This document shows positions 1 to 9,098 of a DNA stretch of 64,000 nucleotides, piece after piece. Source of the stretch: CAWBVG01 sp963792175 (GTDB lineage Bacteria > Acidobacteriota > Vicinamibacteria > Vicinamibacterales > CAVVIG01); NCBI GenBank assembly GCA_963792175.1, contig CAWBVG010000008.1, forward strand, positions 62,001-126,000, read 5' to 3'. The number at the start of each line of letters is the position of its first letter. Position 1 is the stretch's first letter. The notes beneath the pieces were generated by a model. It worked only from the letters and a program-made list of their open reading frames with translations. It did no database searches and was not told where the DNA came from. A program made the position numbers and the translations under genes.

Positions 1-1559
1 GGCGCGCGCTGGGAGACATCCTCGAGCACGGCACCTGGCTCGACGCCAGCGACGTCGACTCGCTGCTGGATCTCTCGTTTCCTGGTATCGACGAGCTCGT
101 CGGCCTGATGGAGATCGAGCGTTTGGCGCGCAGCGGACAGTACGAGGTGATCGTCGTCGACACGGCGCCCACCGGCCATACGCTGCGCTTACTCGCGGCG
201 CCGGAGACAGTCGGCGTCGTCGCCGGTGTTCTGGACGCGCTGCAGGACGAGCACCGGGTGATTCGCGACCAGTTGGCGCGCGTCACGCGCGGACCCGAGG
301 CGGCCGATCGGCTGATCGCGAGCCTCGGGGCGCAGGCCACCCAGATCGCGTCGCGGCTCCGCGATCGCCGCCGGACGTCCTTCCGGTGGGTGACCCTGCC
401 GGAGATGCTGTCGGTGGACGAGAGCCTCGATGCGTTCCACGCGCTCGAGCGCGCCGGTCTGCGCGTCGACGAAGTGGTCGTCAATCGCCTGCTGCCCTCG
501 GCGCGTCCCTGTCCGTTGTGCGATCGGCGCCGCGTGGAGGAACAGAAGGCGCTCCGAGTCATTCGCCGCCGCCTCGGTGGTGGCCGTCGCCTGCGCCTGA
601 TACCTGCGGACGTGAAGGAGCCGCGCGGCGTTCGACCACTCGCGGCGCTCGGGCGAGTGATGACCGATGGCTCGAGGCAGCTGCCGCATCCCCGGCTGAC
701 GGCCGCCAAGGCGCCCGCCGACACCCGTCGGACGGAAGTCGTTGCGCCCGAAGCGCTGACGGCGATCCGCGGCGCCTCGCTGATCTTCTTTGGCGGAAAA
801 GGGGGAGTCGGAAAAACGACGGTCGCCGCCGCCACCGCGCTCCGGATGGCGCGCGCCGCACCGGAGCGGCGCATCCTGCTGCTGTCGACCGATCCGGCGC
901 ACTCGCTGTCCGATGTGCTCGACGCACCGGCGAGCGATGAGCCTGCCATCGTCCGGCGCGGTCCGCCAAACCTGCGAGTTCGCGAAATCGATGCCCCACG
1001 GGCGCTCGCGGCAAAGCGCGCCGAGCTCGAGGCGGCGCTGACGGAGATCGCGTCCGCCGTCGGCCAGGGTGCACCGGGCACCGGCGCCGATCGCGCGGCC
1101 GAGTTGATGAACCTGGCGCCACCCGGCATCGACGAGCTGTTCGGGATCGTCTCCGTGCTCGACGCGCGCGCCGACTATGACGCGATCCTCGTCGACACCG
1201 CGCCGACCGGGCATGCGCTGCGGCTGCTCGAGCTGCCGGACGCGGCTCGCGAGTGGGTGCAGGCGCTGTTGCGGGTGCTGCTGAAGTACCGAGGTCTGAT
1301 GCGTCCGGGCGAGCTGGCCCGGGAACTGGTCGCGGTGGCGAAGTCGATCCGGGAGCTGCAGTCGTTGCTGCGTGACCGGACCCGGACGCGGTTCATCACG
1401 GTGACGCGCGCGGCCGAGACTCCGCTGCTCGAAACCGAGCGATTGTTGAGACGATTGCGGCGCCTTGGGCTGTCAACTCCCGCGGTGATCGTCAACGCGT
1501 TGACGGACAACGCCGGCACCTGCGTTCGTTGCCGGTACTGTCGCCGCCGCCGAGCGTAG
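1..1559 (+). CDS. Tandem ArsA/Get3-like ATPase (5' truncated)
   Basis: The gene enters from the left edge; the reading frame is open from base 3. Two homologous halves are visible. The first shows PGIDELVGLMEI and a VDTAPTGHTLRLL segment. The second has a complete Walker A motif, GGKGGVGKTT (about 793-822), then STDPAHSLSDVLD, PPGIDELFG and VDTAPTGHALRLLELP, the signatures of ArsA/Get3 ATPases. Each half ends in a Cys pair (CPLC, and CVRC with YC). Known ArsA drives arsenite export; Get3 handles tail-anchored proteins. No arsB or arsR is seen here. Gas-vesicle genes follow about 200 bp downstream on the same strand, so a role as an assembly ATPase is possible but inferred. The first P-loop lies outside the window. 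Confidence 0.85.
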   Translation, partial: RALGDILEHGTWLDASDVDSLLDLSFPGIDELVGLMEIERLARSGQYEVIVVDTAPTGHTLRLLAAPETVGVVAGVLDALQDEHRVIRDQLARVTRGPEAADRLIASLGAQATQIASRLRDRRRTSFRWVTLPEMLSVDESLDAFHALERAGLRVDEVVVNRLLPSARPCPLCDRRRVEEQKALRVIRRRLGGGRRLRLIPADVKEPRGVRPLAALGRVMTDGSRQLPHPRLTAAKAPADTRRTEVVAPEALTAIRGASLIFFGGKGGVGKTTVAAATALRMARAAPERRILLLSTDPAHSLSDVLDAPASDEPAIVRRGPPNLRVREIDAPRALAAKRAELEAALTEIASAVGQGAPGTGADRAAELMNLAPPGIDELFGIVSVLDARADYDAILVDTAPTGHALRLLELPDAAREWVQALLRVLLKYRGLMRPGELARELVAVAKSIRELQSLLRDRTRTRFITVTRAAETPLLETERLLRRLRRLGLSTPAVIVNALTDNAGTCVRCRYCRRRRA

Positions 1560-1691
1560 GACGCTGACAGCCCTTCGGCGAACGCTCCAGCGCCAGGGCC
1601 GACGTTCGGAGCAGTGCGCTATTATCCAGGCCCCGCTGGTGGCTCCGCCACCGACCGGAGTCAAGGCGCTCGAGCGATGGGCCGGTCGGTG

Positions 1692-1757
1692 GAAGTTAGA
1701 ACTGAGAACTTGAGAAGTTAGAACTTGGAACTTAAAGGAAACTGAAGAACCTAGAAG
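1692..1757 (+). repeat. Direct low-complexity repeat before gvpF/L
   Basis: A run of variants of one 7-8 nt word (gaagtta, gaactga, gaacttga, gaactta) fills the space up to the gvpF/L start codon. It is AT-richer than its surroundings. No inverted partner arm is seen at this site. A GGA-containing stretch inside it (aaaggaa) is the only candidate ribosome-binding site. The rest of the spacer from 1560 shows no gene. Confidence 0.7.
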
Positions 1758-2545
1758 ATGTCGAAGACGGCCGTCTATGTGTTCTGCGTGATTGCGGCGG
1801 CGCGGCGTCCGCGCGTGCCGGCGAAGACGCGCCCGTTGCCGGACCTGGGGCCTGTACGAATCCTCGACGTCGATGGCGGAACCTACCTGGTGGTTGCGGA
1901 CGCACCGCTCAGCCGGTACAGCGAAGACGCGATCAATCGAGGGCTTGCCGATCTCGAATGGGTGTCTCGCGCCGCCGTGGCGCACGAATCGGTCATCGAA
2001 TCGTTCGTTGACCAGACCGCGATCCTGCCGATGAAGTTGTTCACAATCTTCACGAGCGATGCCCGTGCGCTGGAGCACATGGCCCAGCAGCGGACGCGGA
2101 TCGCATCGCTGGTCAAGCGCGTGGCGAACAATCAGGAGTGGGGGATTCGTCTGGTGCTGGATCGAACGGCAGCGGAGCGCGCGTCGGCGTCCTCGATCGG
2201 AAAGAGGCGCACGGCCGCGTCTGCTGGCGCGTCTGGCGCGGCCTACCTGACACGCAAGAAGGCACAGCGAGATGCAGCGGTCGAGCTGGCCTCGCGCGCG
2301 CGCGACATCGTGGCCGGGTTGTACGATCGGCTCGAGGCGCGATCGAAGCTGGCCAAGCGTCGGCCGCCAGCGAGCTGCCGGTCAAGGGCGGACCGCTCCT
2401 GCTCGACGCGGCGTTTCTCGTGCCGAAAGCGCGCGCGGCCTCGTTCAAGGCGCTGGCGGCGCGCGAAGCCCGCGGGCTGTCGAGGCAGGGATACGCGATG
2501 ACGGTCACCGGCCCGTGGCCGCCCTACACCTTCGTTCAGGAGTGA
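1758..2545 (+). CDS. gvpF: Gas vesicle protein GvpF/GvpL (frameshifted)
   Basis: The N-terminus (YVFCVIAA) and the central VDQTAILPMKLFTIF followed by the gas-vesicle helical region match the GvpF/GvpL family. These are accessory proteins that contact GvpA during gas-vesicle nucleation. The C-terminus (SELPVKGGPLLLDAAFLV, then TGPWPPYTFV) is the usual family end but lies in another frame. One indel near 2350-2380 is needed to join them, so this is one gene rather than two. The stop overlaps the ribosome-binding site of the next gvp gene. F and L cannot be told apart from sequence alone. Confidence 0.85.
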
Positions 2546-2547
2546 CG

Positions 2548-2808
2548 ATGCCGCGCGCGCGCAAATCGAATGCGAACATCGCGGTCTCGGCTCAGGTGCT
2601 CGACCCCCCTGAATCGACACTTCTCGATGTCATCGATTCGTTGCTGAACAAAGGCGTGATGGCGAACGGCGACGTCACGCTCGGTGTCGCGGGCGTCGAC
2701 CTCATTTATTTGCGCCTGTCGTCGATCCTCTGCGCCGCCGATCGGATCAGGCTGCCGATCGCCGAGCCGGAGACGGCGCGGCGGCCGAAACGCCGGACGC
2801 GCCGGTGA
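2548..2808 (+). CDS. Gas vesicle structural protein, GvpA/GvpJ family
   Basis: An 86-residue protein. The core runs LLDVIDSLLNKGVMANGDV then GVDLIYLRLSSILCAADRI, which is the GvpA/J/M fold (amphipathic helix, beta hairpin, helix). The 'NGDVTLGVAGVDLIYL' pattern is closer to GvpJ, a minor shell component, than to the major subunit GvpA. A basic Arg/Lys-rich tail follows. A good Shine-Dalgarno sequence (caggag, 2537-2542) lies five bases before the ATG. The end overlaps gvpK by four bases (GTGA). Confidence 0.85.
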   Translation: MPRARKSNANIAVSAQVLDPPESTLLDVIDSLLNKGVMANGDVTLGVAGVDLIYLRLSSILCAADRIRLPIAEPETARRPKRRTRR

Positions 2809-3200
2809 GGAAGGTCAGGAAGCGGAAGGCACACGCCACCAAGAAGAAGCCAGGCCGCCGCCGCGCGGTCGCGGCCACGCCCGTCACGGCCGCGGAGCTG
2901 CGCGCCTTGAAGCGCGAGGTGTCCCGGCGTGCGGCGACCCTGCGCTGGAACCCGGAGCCAGAGGACGTTCAGAAATCTGTCGCGCAACTCGTGCTGACCA
3001 TCGTGGAGTTCCTGCGCAAGCTGATGGAGCGCCAGGCGATTCGCCGGATGGAGCAGAAGACGCTGACGAAGAAGGAAGTGGAGGCCGTCGGCGCCGCCCT
3101 GATGACGCTCGAGGAAACGATTCGCGACATCGGACGCCGATTCGGTCTCACTGCCGAGGATCTGAATCTCGATCTCGGTCCGCTCGGGAAACTGATGTGA
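2805..3200 (+). CDS. gvpK: Gas vesicle protein GvpK
   Basis: A 131-residue protein with a GTG start overlapping the preceding stop. After a Lys/Arg-rich N-terminus of about 40 residues it shows the GvpK core: QLVLTIVEFLRKLMERQAI, then a helix with VEAVGAALMTLEETI, ending LNLDLGPLGKLM, the family's characteristic terminus. GvpK is an accessory factor required for gas-vesicle formation. It is the last visible gene of this gvp set. The major gvpA, gvpN and other genes must lie to the left if the set is complete. Confidence 0.92.
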   Translation: MRKVRKRKAHATKKKPGRRRAVAATPVTAAELRALKREVSRRAATLRWNPEPEDVQKSVAQLVLTIVEFLRKLMERQAIRRMEQKTLTKKEVEAVGAALMTLEETIRDIGRRFGLTAEDLNLDLGPLGKLM

Positions 3201-3201
3201 G

Positions 3202-3289
3202 AGATCAGAAGCCGCGTCGATTGACAGGAGATGCGAGACAGGAGATCGGCAGGAGGGTTTTTTTCCTTGAGAAAAGCGTCTTCTGATCT
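3202..3289. terminator. Inverted repeat between convergent gvpK and di-haem genes
   Basis: The ten bases at 3202-3211 (agatcagaag) are exactly complementary to 3280-3289. Inside this pair are three 'caggag'-type repeats and a run of seven T (3258-3264). The element lies between gvpK and a convergent gene and could act as a bidirectional terminator, but the loop is long. The remainder of 3201-3344 holds no gene. Confidence 0.4.
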
Positions 3290-3344
3290 TCTAACCTCCT
3301 GTTTCCAGGCACGGACAGATCGCTTGCTCTTGAGCTCGGCTCCC

Positions 3345-4546
3345 CTACAGCGATCGGAGGAACGCCAGCAGCCGCAGCCGATCGTCCGGCGGCAGCTGCG
3401 CGAAGCCGCGACTGGCGAGTTCCCCCTCACGCTGGTGGCGCTGGATCGACTCCTCGATGGTGGACGCGCTGCCGTCGTGCAGGAACGGCCGCCGATGCCG
3501 AAGTCCCCACAGCGCCGGCGTCCTGATCTCGTTCGGTCGCCGCGGCGCGCCTGCTGGATGCCGTCTCCGGTCCCGACGTCGTGCAGCAGCAAATCCGAGA
3601 AGAGCGGAACTGCGCTTCCGGTTGAACACCGGATTCGAATTCGGTCCGGTCGTGAGCGCCGGCACATGGCAGGCGGCGCAGCCGATCGCTGAAGATGCGC
3701 AGTCCGTCCTCGCGACGACTGCGTCGATACGGTCCGCGAGCGAGCGGCGCGAGGAACCGCATGAACGCCTCGAAGTTGTCGATGCCGCGACTACGCGTGA
3801 TCGGATTGCGCACGTCTTCCGGATCGGGCCGCAGGTCGCAGCGCCTGATCTGTTCCTCGCTCATGCCGAACGCGAATTCCTTCGGGAAGAGATCGTTGGT
3901 GATCCCCATTTCATTGCGGTAGGCGTCGCCGGCGAACGCCAGCAGCGTCGCCTGCTGCGCCTTCCATCCGAAGCGGCCGACGCGGCGTTCGCCGGTCGCC
4001 ACGTCGGTGACGATCGCGGCGCGTCCGATGACGCCGTTGCCGTCGCGATCGAACGGGTCTTCGAGTGCGAGCAGCGTTTCGTCCGCGAATCGCCTCGATC
4101 AAGCCGGCGCCAAACAGCGGGATCGGCGCGCGGCGCGCGACGACATTCACGTCGGCCGGCATCACCGGCTGGCAGGTGTGCTGCGGCACCGAAAACAGGT
4201 GCATCAGCGTGTTGCCGGACGTGTCCAGCGCGTCGAACGCTCCCGCAGCGTCCCGGTACGCGGCTCGCGTCTCGAGCACGAGGCTGATGCCGCCGATTGC
4301 GGGGACGTTGTGACAGGCCGCGCAGCTCGTCGCGTTGAACGCGGGCCCCAGCCCGTCCTCGGCGGTTTCGACCTCCGTGAAATCCTCGAGGCCCAGCCGG
4401 AATTCCGTGAATTCTGTTGGCGTGATCCCGGGGATCGGGTCGCCCGGGTTCACCGCCCGCTCCTGTCCGCCGGCGATCAGCGTCGTGGCAATCGCCGCGG
4501 CCGCCCAGACCCCGAGCCTGACACCGATCCGCTTGAATGCCCTCAT
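3345..4546 (-). CDS. Di-haem oxidoreductase, putative (DHOR family, frameshifted)
   Basis: The start ATG (4546) overlaps the stop of the upstream gene (ATGA). A signal-peptide-like segment (WAAAAIATTLIAG) is followed by PGDPIPGITPTE and a first haem site, SCAACHNVPAIGG (near 4310). A second CxxCH, GCAACHVPALT (near 3675), appears once the frame is corrected. The order and flanking sequence match putative periplasmic di-haem 'thiol oxidoreductases' related to MauG and cytochrome c peroxidase. At least two +1 indels (near 4092 and near 3665) split the frame; dropping one base at 4092 restores ADETLLALEDPFDRDGNG. It is last in a porin-cupredoxin-DHOR operon. The substrate is unknown. Confidence 0.75.
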
Positions 4547-4923
4547 TTGCGGCTCTGGCTGGCCGACGGGTCTCGCACCAGCAGCTCGCCCCGCATGAAA
4601 TGGTGGCCGGCGCCGCACATGCGCGTGCACTCGAACACGTAGCGCCCCGGCTCCGGCGCGCGGAATGACACGGACACTTCGCCTCGGCCGCGCTTCGGGA
4701 TCACGACGTTGACGCTGGTGCCGGCGATGCGGAACCCATGCGCGGTGTCGTCGCTGCTCACGCGCATCTCGATCTCCTCGCCCGCCTCGACGACGATCTG
4801 CGACGGCGTAAAGGCGAAGCGTTCTGCGCTGACGCGGATGACGCGCCGCTGTGTCTGGGATCCGGCGTCCGCCGCCGGCATCAGGAGGGCCACGGCAATC
4901 GCGATGCCTGTTGCATATCGCAT
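4543..4923 (-). CDS. Cupredoxin with CuA-type copper site
   Basis: A 126-residue secreted protein with signal peptide MRYATGIAIAVALLMPAADA. The domain resembles the periplasmic domain of cytochrome oxidase subunit II. A His occurs in DDTAHGFRI, and CTRMCGAGHHFM near the C-terminus fits the CuA signature CxxxCxxxHxxM. No transmembrane helices or oxidase subunit I accompany it, so it is probably a soluble electron carrier rather than an oxidase subunit. The start overlaps the porin stop (TGATG) and its stop overlaps the DHOR start, so the three genes look co-translated. Confidence 0.8.
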   Translation of the reverse strand: MRYATGIAIAVALLMPAADAGSQTQRRVIRVSAERFAFTPSQIVVEAGEEIEMRVSSDDTAHGFRIAGTSVNVVIPKRGRGEVSVSFRAPEPGRYVFECTRMCGAGHHFMRGELLVRDPSASQSRK

Positions 4924-6050
4924 CAGAACCACCATCCGATCCCGATGTTGAAGCCGTTGGGCGCGGTGATCACCGAGCTCAGGCTTCGCTGCCAGACGTA
5001 GTCCACTTTGACGGCGATGTCCGGATCCGGATAGTACGCGGCACCGGCGATCCACGCGTCCCGATCGAACTGCTTGAGCGGGATATATCCCGAGGGCATC
5101 CGGAATTGGGTGTCGTAGTTCTCATACCGCGCGAAGCCCACGACATCGCGCCCAGCACCCTGCTGCCATATCCGATAGGCGCCCTCGGCATAGAAGCCGC
5201 GCAGGGTGCGCGCGATGTTGGGTGACACGCCCGTGAGCTGGCCAACCGTGAGGTTGAGGCGCTCGGCGTCGTCGATCGAGACCTGCGCGAACTCGCCGCG
5301 CAGCTCCAGGCGATTGCGCCTGTAGCGGACGTCAGCCTCTCCGACGCGAACCTGGACGTCCAGCCGCGGCGCGAGGAAACTCGACTTGCCGCTCCAGGCG
5401 CTTGCCCCCAGCGTGAGCCCCGGAACGCCGACCCACTCCACGCGACCCGTGTAGGCCACGTTGCGGACGTCCGACCGCGAGCCTTTCTGCCGGCCGTTGC
5501 GAATGCCTTCGTCGGCCGAGAATTCGAGCGCGTTGAGCGGCGCCATGACATACGCGCGGTACCGGAAGCCGCGGCCGACTTCGCCGAACACGCCCGCGCC
5601 GTTTTCAAACCAGGTGGACGGGATGATGACCGTGTCGACGAACGGACGCTCGACGCCTTGAAAGACCGGCGGCTCGTGACGCTCGTTGATGATGCCCATC
5701 GGCACCAGCAGCATCCCCGCCCGGACGTTGAACGAACGCGCCATCAGGAAATCGACGTACGCCTGTTCCAGCTCGAGCTCGCCGCGTTCTTCCAGTCCCT
5801 CGACGAACGCGTGCTCCAGCTCGAGCTCGGCGACGAAGCGAATCCGGGGCGAAAAACTGTGATTGACGATCAGCACGAAGCGGTGGAAGTCGAGCACGCC
5901 ATCCTCGGCTTCGCCTTTGTTGAAATGAAAGTCCATGTAGCCCGAGATGGGCCCGGTCGTCGGCGCCGCGTCTCCCGGGGGGGCTTGCGCCAAAGCCTGA
6001 GTGGAGGCCAGCAGGATCAGGAATCCCGACACGCAAATTGACGCACCCAA
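4923..6050 (-). CDS. Outer-membrane porin (OprO/OprP-like)
   Basis: A 375-residue protein with a signal peptide (LILLASTQALAQA). Alternating beta-barrel strands run to the C-terminus, which ends in aromatic GIGWWF. Segments such as FELEHAFVEG-type acidic strands, GMLLVPMGIINERHEPP and VDTVIIPSTWFENG resemble phosphate-selective or generic carbohydrate-type porins. The N-terminal coiled region of OprO is short here. It is first in the minus-strand operon with the CuA cupredoxin and DHOR, suggesting a shared periplasmic redox or uptake task. The reading frame is intact. Confidence 0.75.
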   Translation of the reverse strand: MGASICVSGFLILLASTQALAQAPPGDAAPTTGPISGYMDFHFNKGEAEDGVLDFHRFVLIVNHSFSPRIRFVAELELEHAFVEGLEERGELELEQAYVDFLMARSFNVRAGMLLVPMGIINERHEPPVFQGVERPFVDTVIIPSTWFENGAGVFGEVGRGFRYRAYVMAPLNALEFSADEGIRNGRQKGSRSDVRNVAYTGRVEWVGVPGLTLGASAWSGKSSFLAPRLDVQVRVGEADVRYRRNRLELRGEFAQVSIDDAERLNLTVGQLTGVSPNIARTLRGFYAEGAYRIWQQGAGRDVVGFARYENYDTQFRMPSGYIPLKQFDRDAWIAGAAYYPDPDIAVKVDYVWQRSLSSVITAPNGFNIGIGWWF

Positions 6051-6143
6051 ATTTCATATTTTGATTAGTCATAATACGGGCCGGTATGGCGGCCGTCAAG
6101 CCCGAAACGGCTTCTTTAGGGTCGCTCGGTATGATGAGATCGG
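6051..6143. promoter_or_regulatory. Divergent intergenic region
   Basis: This short AT-rich interval (attttgattagtcataata core, 6057-6075) separates the divergent porin operon and the FG-GAP gene, so promoters for both must lie here. A CATAAT-like hexamer is present, but no convincing -35/-10 pair can be assigned to either strand. No gene is seen in it. Confidence 0.35.
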
Positions 6144-6620
6144 ATGTTTTCGCGCCGCGTCCTCGTTCGCGCCCTCGGCCTGACGCTCGCCGGCGGGTTG
6201 ACGACCGCGATCGCGGCGCACGCCGGTGACGCGAACAGCTTCGCGCAGCAAGTCGCCCGCAGCTATCACGTCGACCCCCATCGCGTCATCGCGGCTGACA
6301 TCGATCGCGATGGCGACCTCGATGTGCTGGCGGCGACCGATGATGGATTCAAGGTCTGGGTGAACGACGGCCACGGACGCTTTACGTCCCGCACGCCGGA
6401 GTCCGGCCCGCTCGCCGACGGACACTCGACCGCCAACTCGTGGAATGGCGCCGAGTCGCTGGACCGCGAAACGATTCAGAGCGAATCAATCCCCATCGTC
6501 GGCACGTACGCGCACGCGCCTCCCGACACCGCTTCGCGATCCGCCGCCACCGTCGACGTCGTTGTCCGCCGCAGTTCCGCGCTCGGTTCCCGCACGCCAC
6601 GCGCCCCGCCCTTCGTCTAG
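6144..6620 (+). CDS. Small secreted FG-GAP/VCBS-repeat protein
   Basis: A 158-residue protein. The N-terminus (MFSRRVLVRALGLTLAGG, then AAHAG) looks like a signal peptide. One VCBS/FG-GAP repeat is clear: ADIDRDGDLDVLAATD followed by VWVNDGHGRF. The Asp-rich loop usually binds calcium. After about residue 95 the sequence becomes low-complexity with no match I recognise, so it may be frameshifted or a remnant of a larger multi-repeat protein. It precedes the efflux genes by 50 bp, with no proof of a functional link. Confidence 0.6.
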   Translation: MFSRRVLVRALGLTLAGGLTTAIAAHAGDANSFAQQVARSYHVDPHRVIAADIDRDGDLDVLAATDDGFKVWVNDGHGRFTSRTPESGPLADGHSTANSWNGAESLDRETIQSESIPIVGTYAHAPPDTASRSAATVDVVVRRSSALGSRTPRAPPFV

Positions 6621-6670
6621 ACCGTTTCGCAATTCACACCGGTCACCAACCCATCCGATGAAGGGCTGTC

Positions 6671-7941
6671 ATGTCACGTGTGTTTTCGTACGTTCTCGCG
6701 GGCTGGGTGTGCGCCTCTACGGCCTCGGCTCAGCCGCTGACGATTTCGGCGGCGATTGACGAGGCGGTCCAGCACAACCTTTCGCTGCTCGCGGCTCGCA
6801 GCAGTCTCACCATCGCCGACGCGCAGATGGTCTCGGCTCGGTTGCGACCGAACCCGGTCGCGAGCGTCAGCGCCGATCATCTCGACTTGCTCGGCACCGG
6901 ATTCGACGAGACCAACAACGGCGGTCCGCCCGAAATTGCCGTGCGGGTCGATGTTCCGCTCGAGCGCGGCGGCAAGCGTGAGGCGCGCATCGCCGTCGCG
7001 ACGGCCGTTCGATCGGAGGCCGAGGCGCAGTTCGCCGATGCCGTGCGAACGCTCCGGCAGGACGTCACGCTCGCCTGCATCGACGTCATCGCCGCGCAGG
7101 CGCTGCACGCCCTCGATGGCCGACACGCTGCGAACCTATCGAAGGGCTCGCCCGCGTGAACAAGGCGAGGGTGGTCGCCGGATCGATTCCGCGGCTTCGA
7201 AGCCACGCGATCGGAAGTGGCGATGCTCCAGTTTCGAGCGACCGTCGTACGAGCCGATCTCGAACTGGCGAAGGCCGCGGCGCAGCTGAAGACGCTGCTC
7301 GGCCGTCCGCCTGAAGCACCCGCTCGAAATCGTCGATGCTCTCGCCATGCGCCGGCGGCGAACGGACCGCAGACGATGTCGCCGACGTCGAGTCGCTCGC
7401 GCTTCGATCGCGGCCCGACCTGCTGTCGCTTCAGCTCGCGCAGGCGCGGTCGGTCGCCGATCTGCGACTGCAGGAGGCGCTCGGCCGGGTTGACTACACC
7501 GTCGGCGCCGAATATCGACGGCAGCAGGGCTTCTCGGGCCGGTCGAATTCGCTGGGGTTTTTCTTCAGCACGCCGCTGCCGCTCCTGAATCGCAATCAGG
7601 GCGAGATTGCGCGTGCGGACGCGGAGGGCGATCAGGCGAGTCGGCTGATTGCGGCTCGGCGCGCGCAGGTCATCGCCGACGTCCGCAGTCGCGCACCATG
7701 ACTACATGACGACGCGCGATCTCGTCGCGGGCATCGAGCGCGATCTGCTCGCGCCGGCCGCGACGCGCGCGCGACATCTCCTCGTATACCTACCAAGCCG
7801 GAGGCGGGACGCTTCTCGAAGCTGCTCGACTCGCAGCGCGCCTTCAACGAGACGATGCAGACCTATGTGGACGCGCAGGCGAACCTGCGGCGCGCGATCG
7901 CGCGGCTGAACGCCGCTGCCGGAACCGAGGTGGTGCGATGA
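6671..7941 (+). CDS. czcC: TolC/CzcC-type outer-membrane efflux protein (frameshifted)
   Basis: The N-terminus carries a signal peptide (GWVCASTASAQ), then LTISAAIDEAVQHNLSLLAA and a RPNPVASVSAD motif, typical of TolC/CzcC outer-membrane factors. The later segments KLLDSQRAFNETMQTYVDAQ-type coiled helix and LRRAIARLNAAAG appear in other frames. At least three indels between 7130 and 7810 break it. Its stop overlaps the ATG of the adaptor gene. It would form the exit channel for the RND complex encoded next. Confidence 0.75.
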
Positions 7942-9098
7942 CCTCCTTCAGCAAGCTCGTGAACGCAATGTTGCTCGCCTGCGCCGCCCTCGCAGGCAAC
8001 GGATGTCGAGGCCGCGCAGCGACGCCGCCGCCTGCAGACGAAGCGATTGCCATGCCACCCGCGCGAACGAGCGAGATCATGCTCGACTCGAAAATGCTGA
8101 CGTCGATCAAGGTCGACACGATCGGCGGATCCGCCTCGAACGGGCAGCTCGCCGTCGCCGGCAAAGTGCAGTTCGACGAGGATCGTGTCGCGCGCGTGCT
8201 GGCGCCGCTGTCGGGTCAGGTCGTGGACCTCCAGGTGAAGCTCGGGGACGCCGTCCGCAAGGGACAGACGATCTGCGTGCTCAGCAGCCGCGACGCCGCC
8301 GCGGCTGCTGGCGAGCACATCGAAAGCCGCAAGGATCTCGAACTCGCGGAAAAGAACGTCACGATGACGGAGGACCTGTTCGAGCACCAGGCGGCGTCGA
8401 AGATGGCGCTCCAGCAGGCACAGAATGACCTGGCCAAGGCGCGCGCCCGCGCCGCCCGGACCGAGGAGGCGCTGCGGGTGCTCGGCGTCGCCGTCCAGGA
8501 CGACCTCGCCAGGTTCAACGGCCGCGTCCCGATTCGTCGCTCCGATTCCTGGTGTCGTGATCGAGCGTCGCGTGACCAACGGACAATTCGCGCCGGCAGA
8601 CGGCACGCCGCTGTTGACCGTCGCCAACCTCGACACCGTGTGGGTGATCGGCGATCTCTTCGAGCGGGATCTCCGGTTCGTCCAACGCGGTCAGCCCGCG
8701 ATCGTGACGACGAGCGCGTATCCCGGCGAGCGGTTCGAGGGCAAGGTCAATTACATCAGCGAATCGATCGATCCCGCCTCGCGGACGGCCAAGGTGCGCG
8801 TGAGCGTCGCCAACCCCGCAGGCCGGCTGAAGCCCGAAATGTACGCCGCGGTCGCGCTGACGGTAGCCGGAGACGAGCGCGCGCCCACCGTGCCGGCCGA
8901 CGCGATCTTCACCGAAGACGGGCGCAGCTTCGTCTACGTGGAGCTCGCACCCGGCCGCTTCGTGAGGCGGGCCGTGGAGGTGGCTGCCGGCGAGCGGTCG
9001 CAGCCGGCGGATTCTCGAGCGGCCTTCGCGTCGGCGACCGCATCGTCGTGGACGGCGCGCTCCTGCTGCGGCAGGAAGAACAGCAGCGGGCGAGCTGA
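7938..9098 (+). CDS. czcB: RND periplasmic adaptor, CzcB type (frameshifted)
   Basis: A lipoprotein-like N-terminus (LLACAALAGNGC) precedes VAGKVQFDEDRVARVLAPL and GQVVDLQVKLGDAVRKGQ, the barrel-sandwich/lipoyl half of a membrane-fusion protein. A helical hairpin follows, then the second half (PIPGVVIERRVTNGQFAPAD, and PTVPADAIFTEDG). Frame changes near 8530 and 9010 must be corrected to obtain about 386 residues. Its stop TGA shares a base with the start of the pump gene (TGATG). The family links the inner-membrane pump to the outer-membrane channel. Confidence 0.85.
   Translation: MTSFSKLVNAMLLACAALAGNGCRGRAATPPPADEAIAMPPARTSEIMLDSKMLTSIKVDTIGGSASNGQLAVAGKVQFDEDRVARVLAPLSGQVVDLQVKLGDAVRKGQTICVLSSRDAAAAAGEHIESRKDLELAEKNVTMTEDLFEHQAASKMALQQAQNDLAKARARAARTEEALRVLGVAVQDDLARFNGRVPIRRSDSWCRDRASRDQRTIRAGRRHAAVDRRQPRHRVGDRRSLRAGSPVRPTRSARDRDDERVSRRAVRGQGQLHQRIDRSRLADGQGARERRQPRRPAEARNVRRGRADGSRRRARAHRAGRRDLHRRRAQLRLRGARTRPLREAGRGGGCRRAVAAGGFSSGLRVGDRIVVDGALLLRQEEQQRAS

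Noticed and set aside
1..1559. Arsenic-resistance operon
   Set aside because: Only the ArsA-like ATPase is seen; no arsR, arsB, arsC or arsD is present to the right, and gas-vesicle genes follow.
6051..6143. FNR/CRP-type site around ttgattagtcataa
   Set aside because: Only one half resembles TTGAT; the second half does not match ATCAA.
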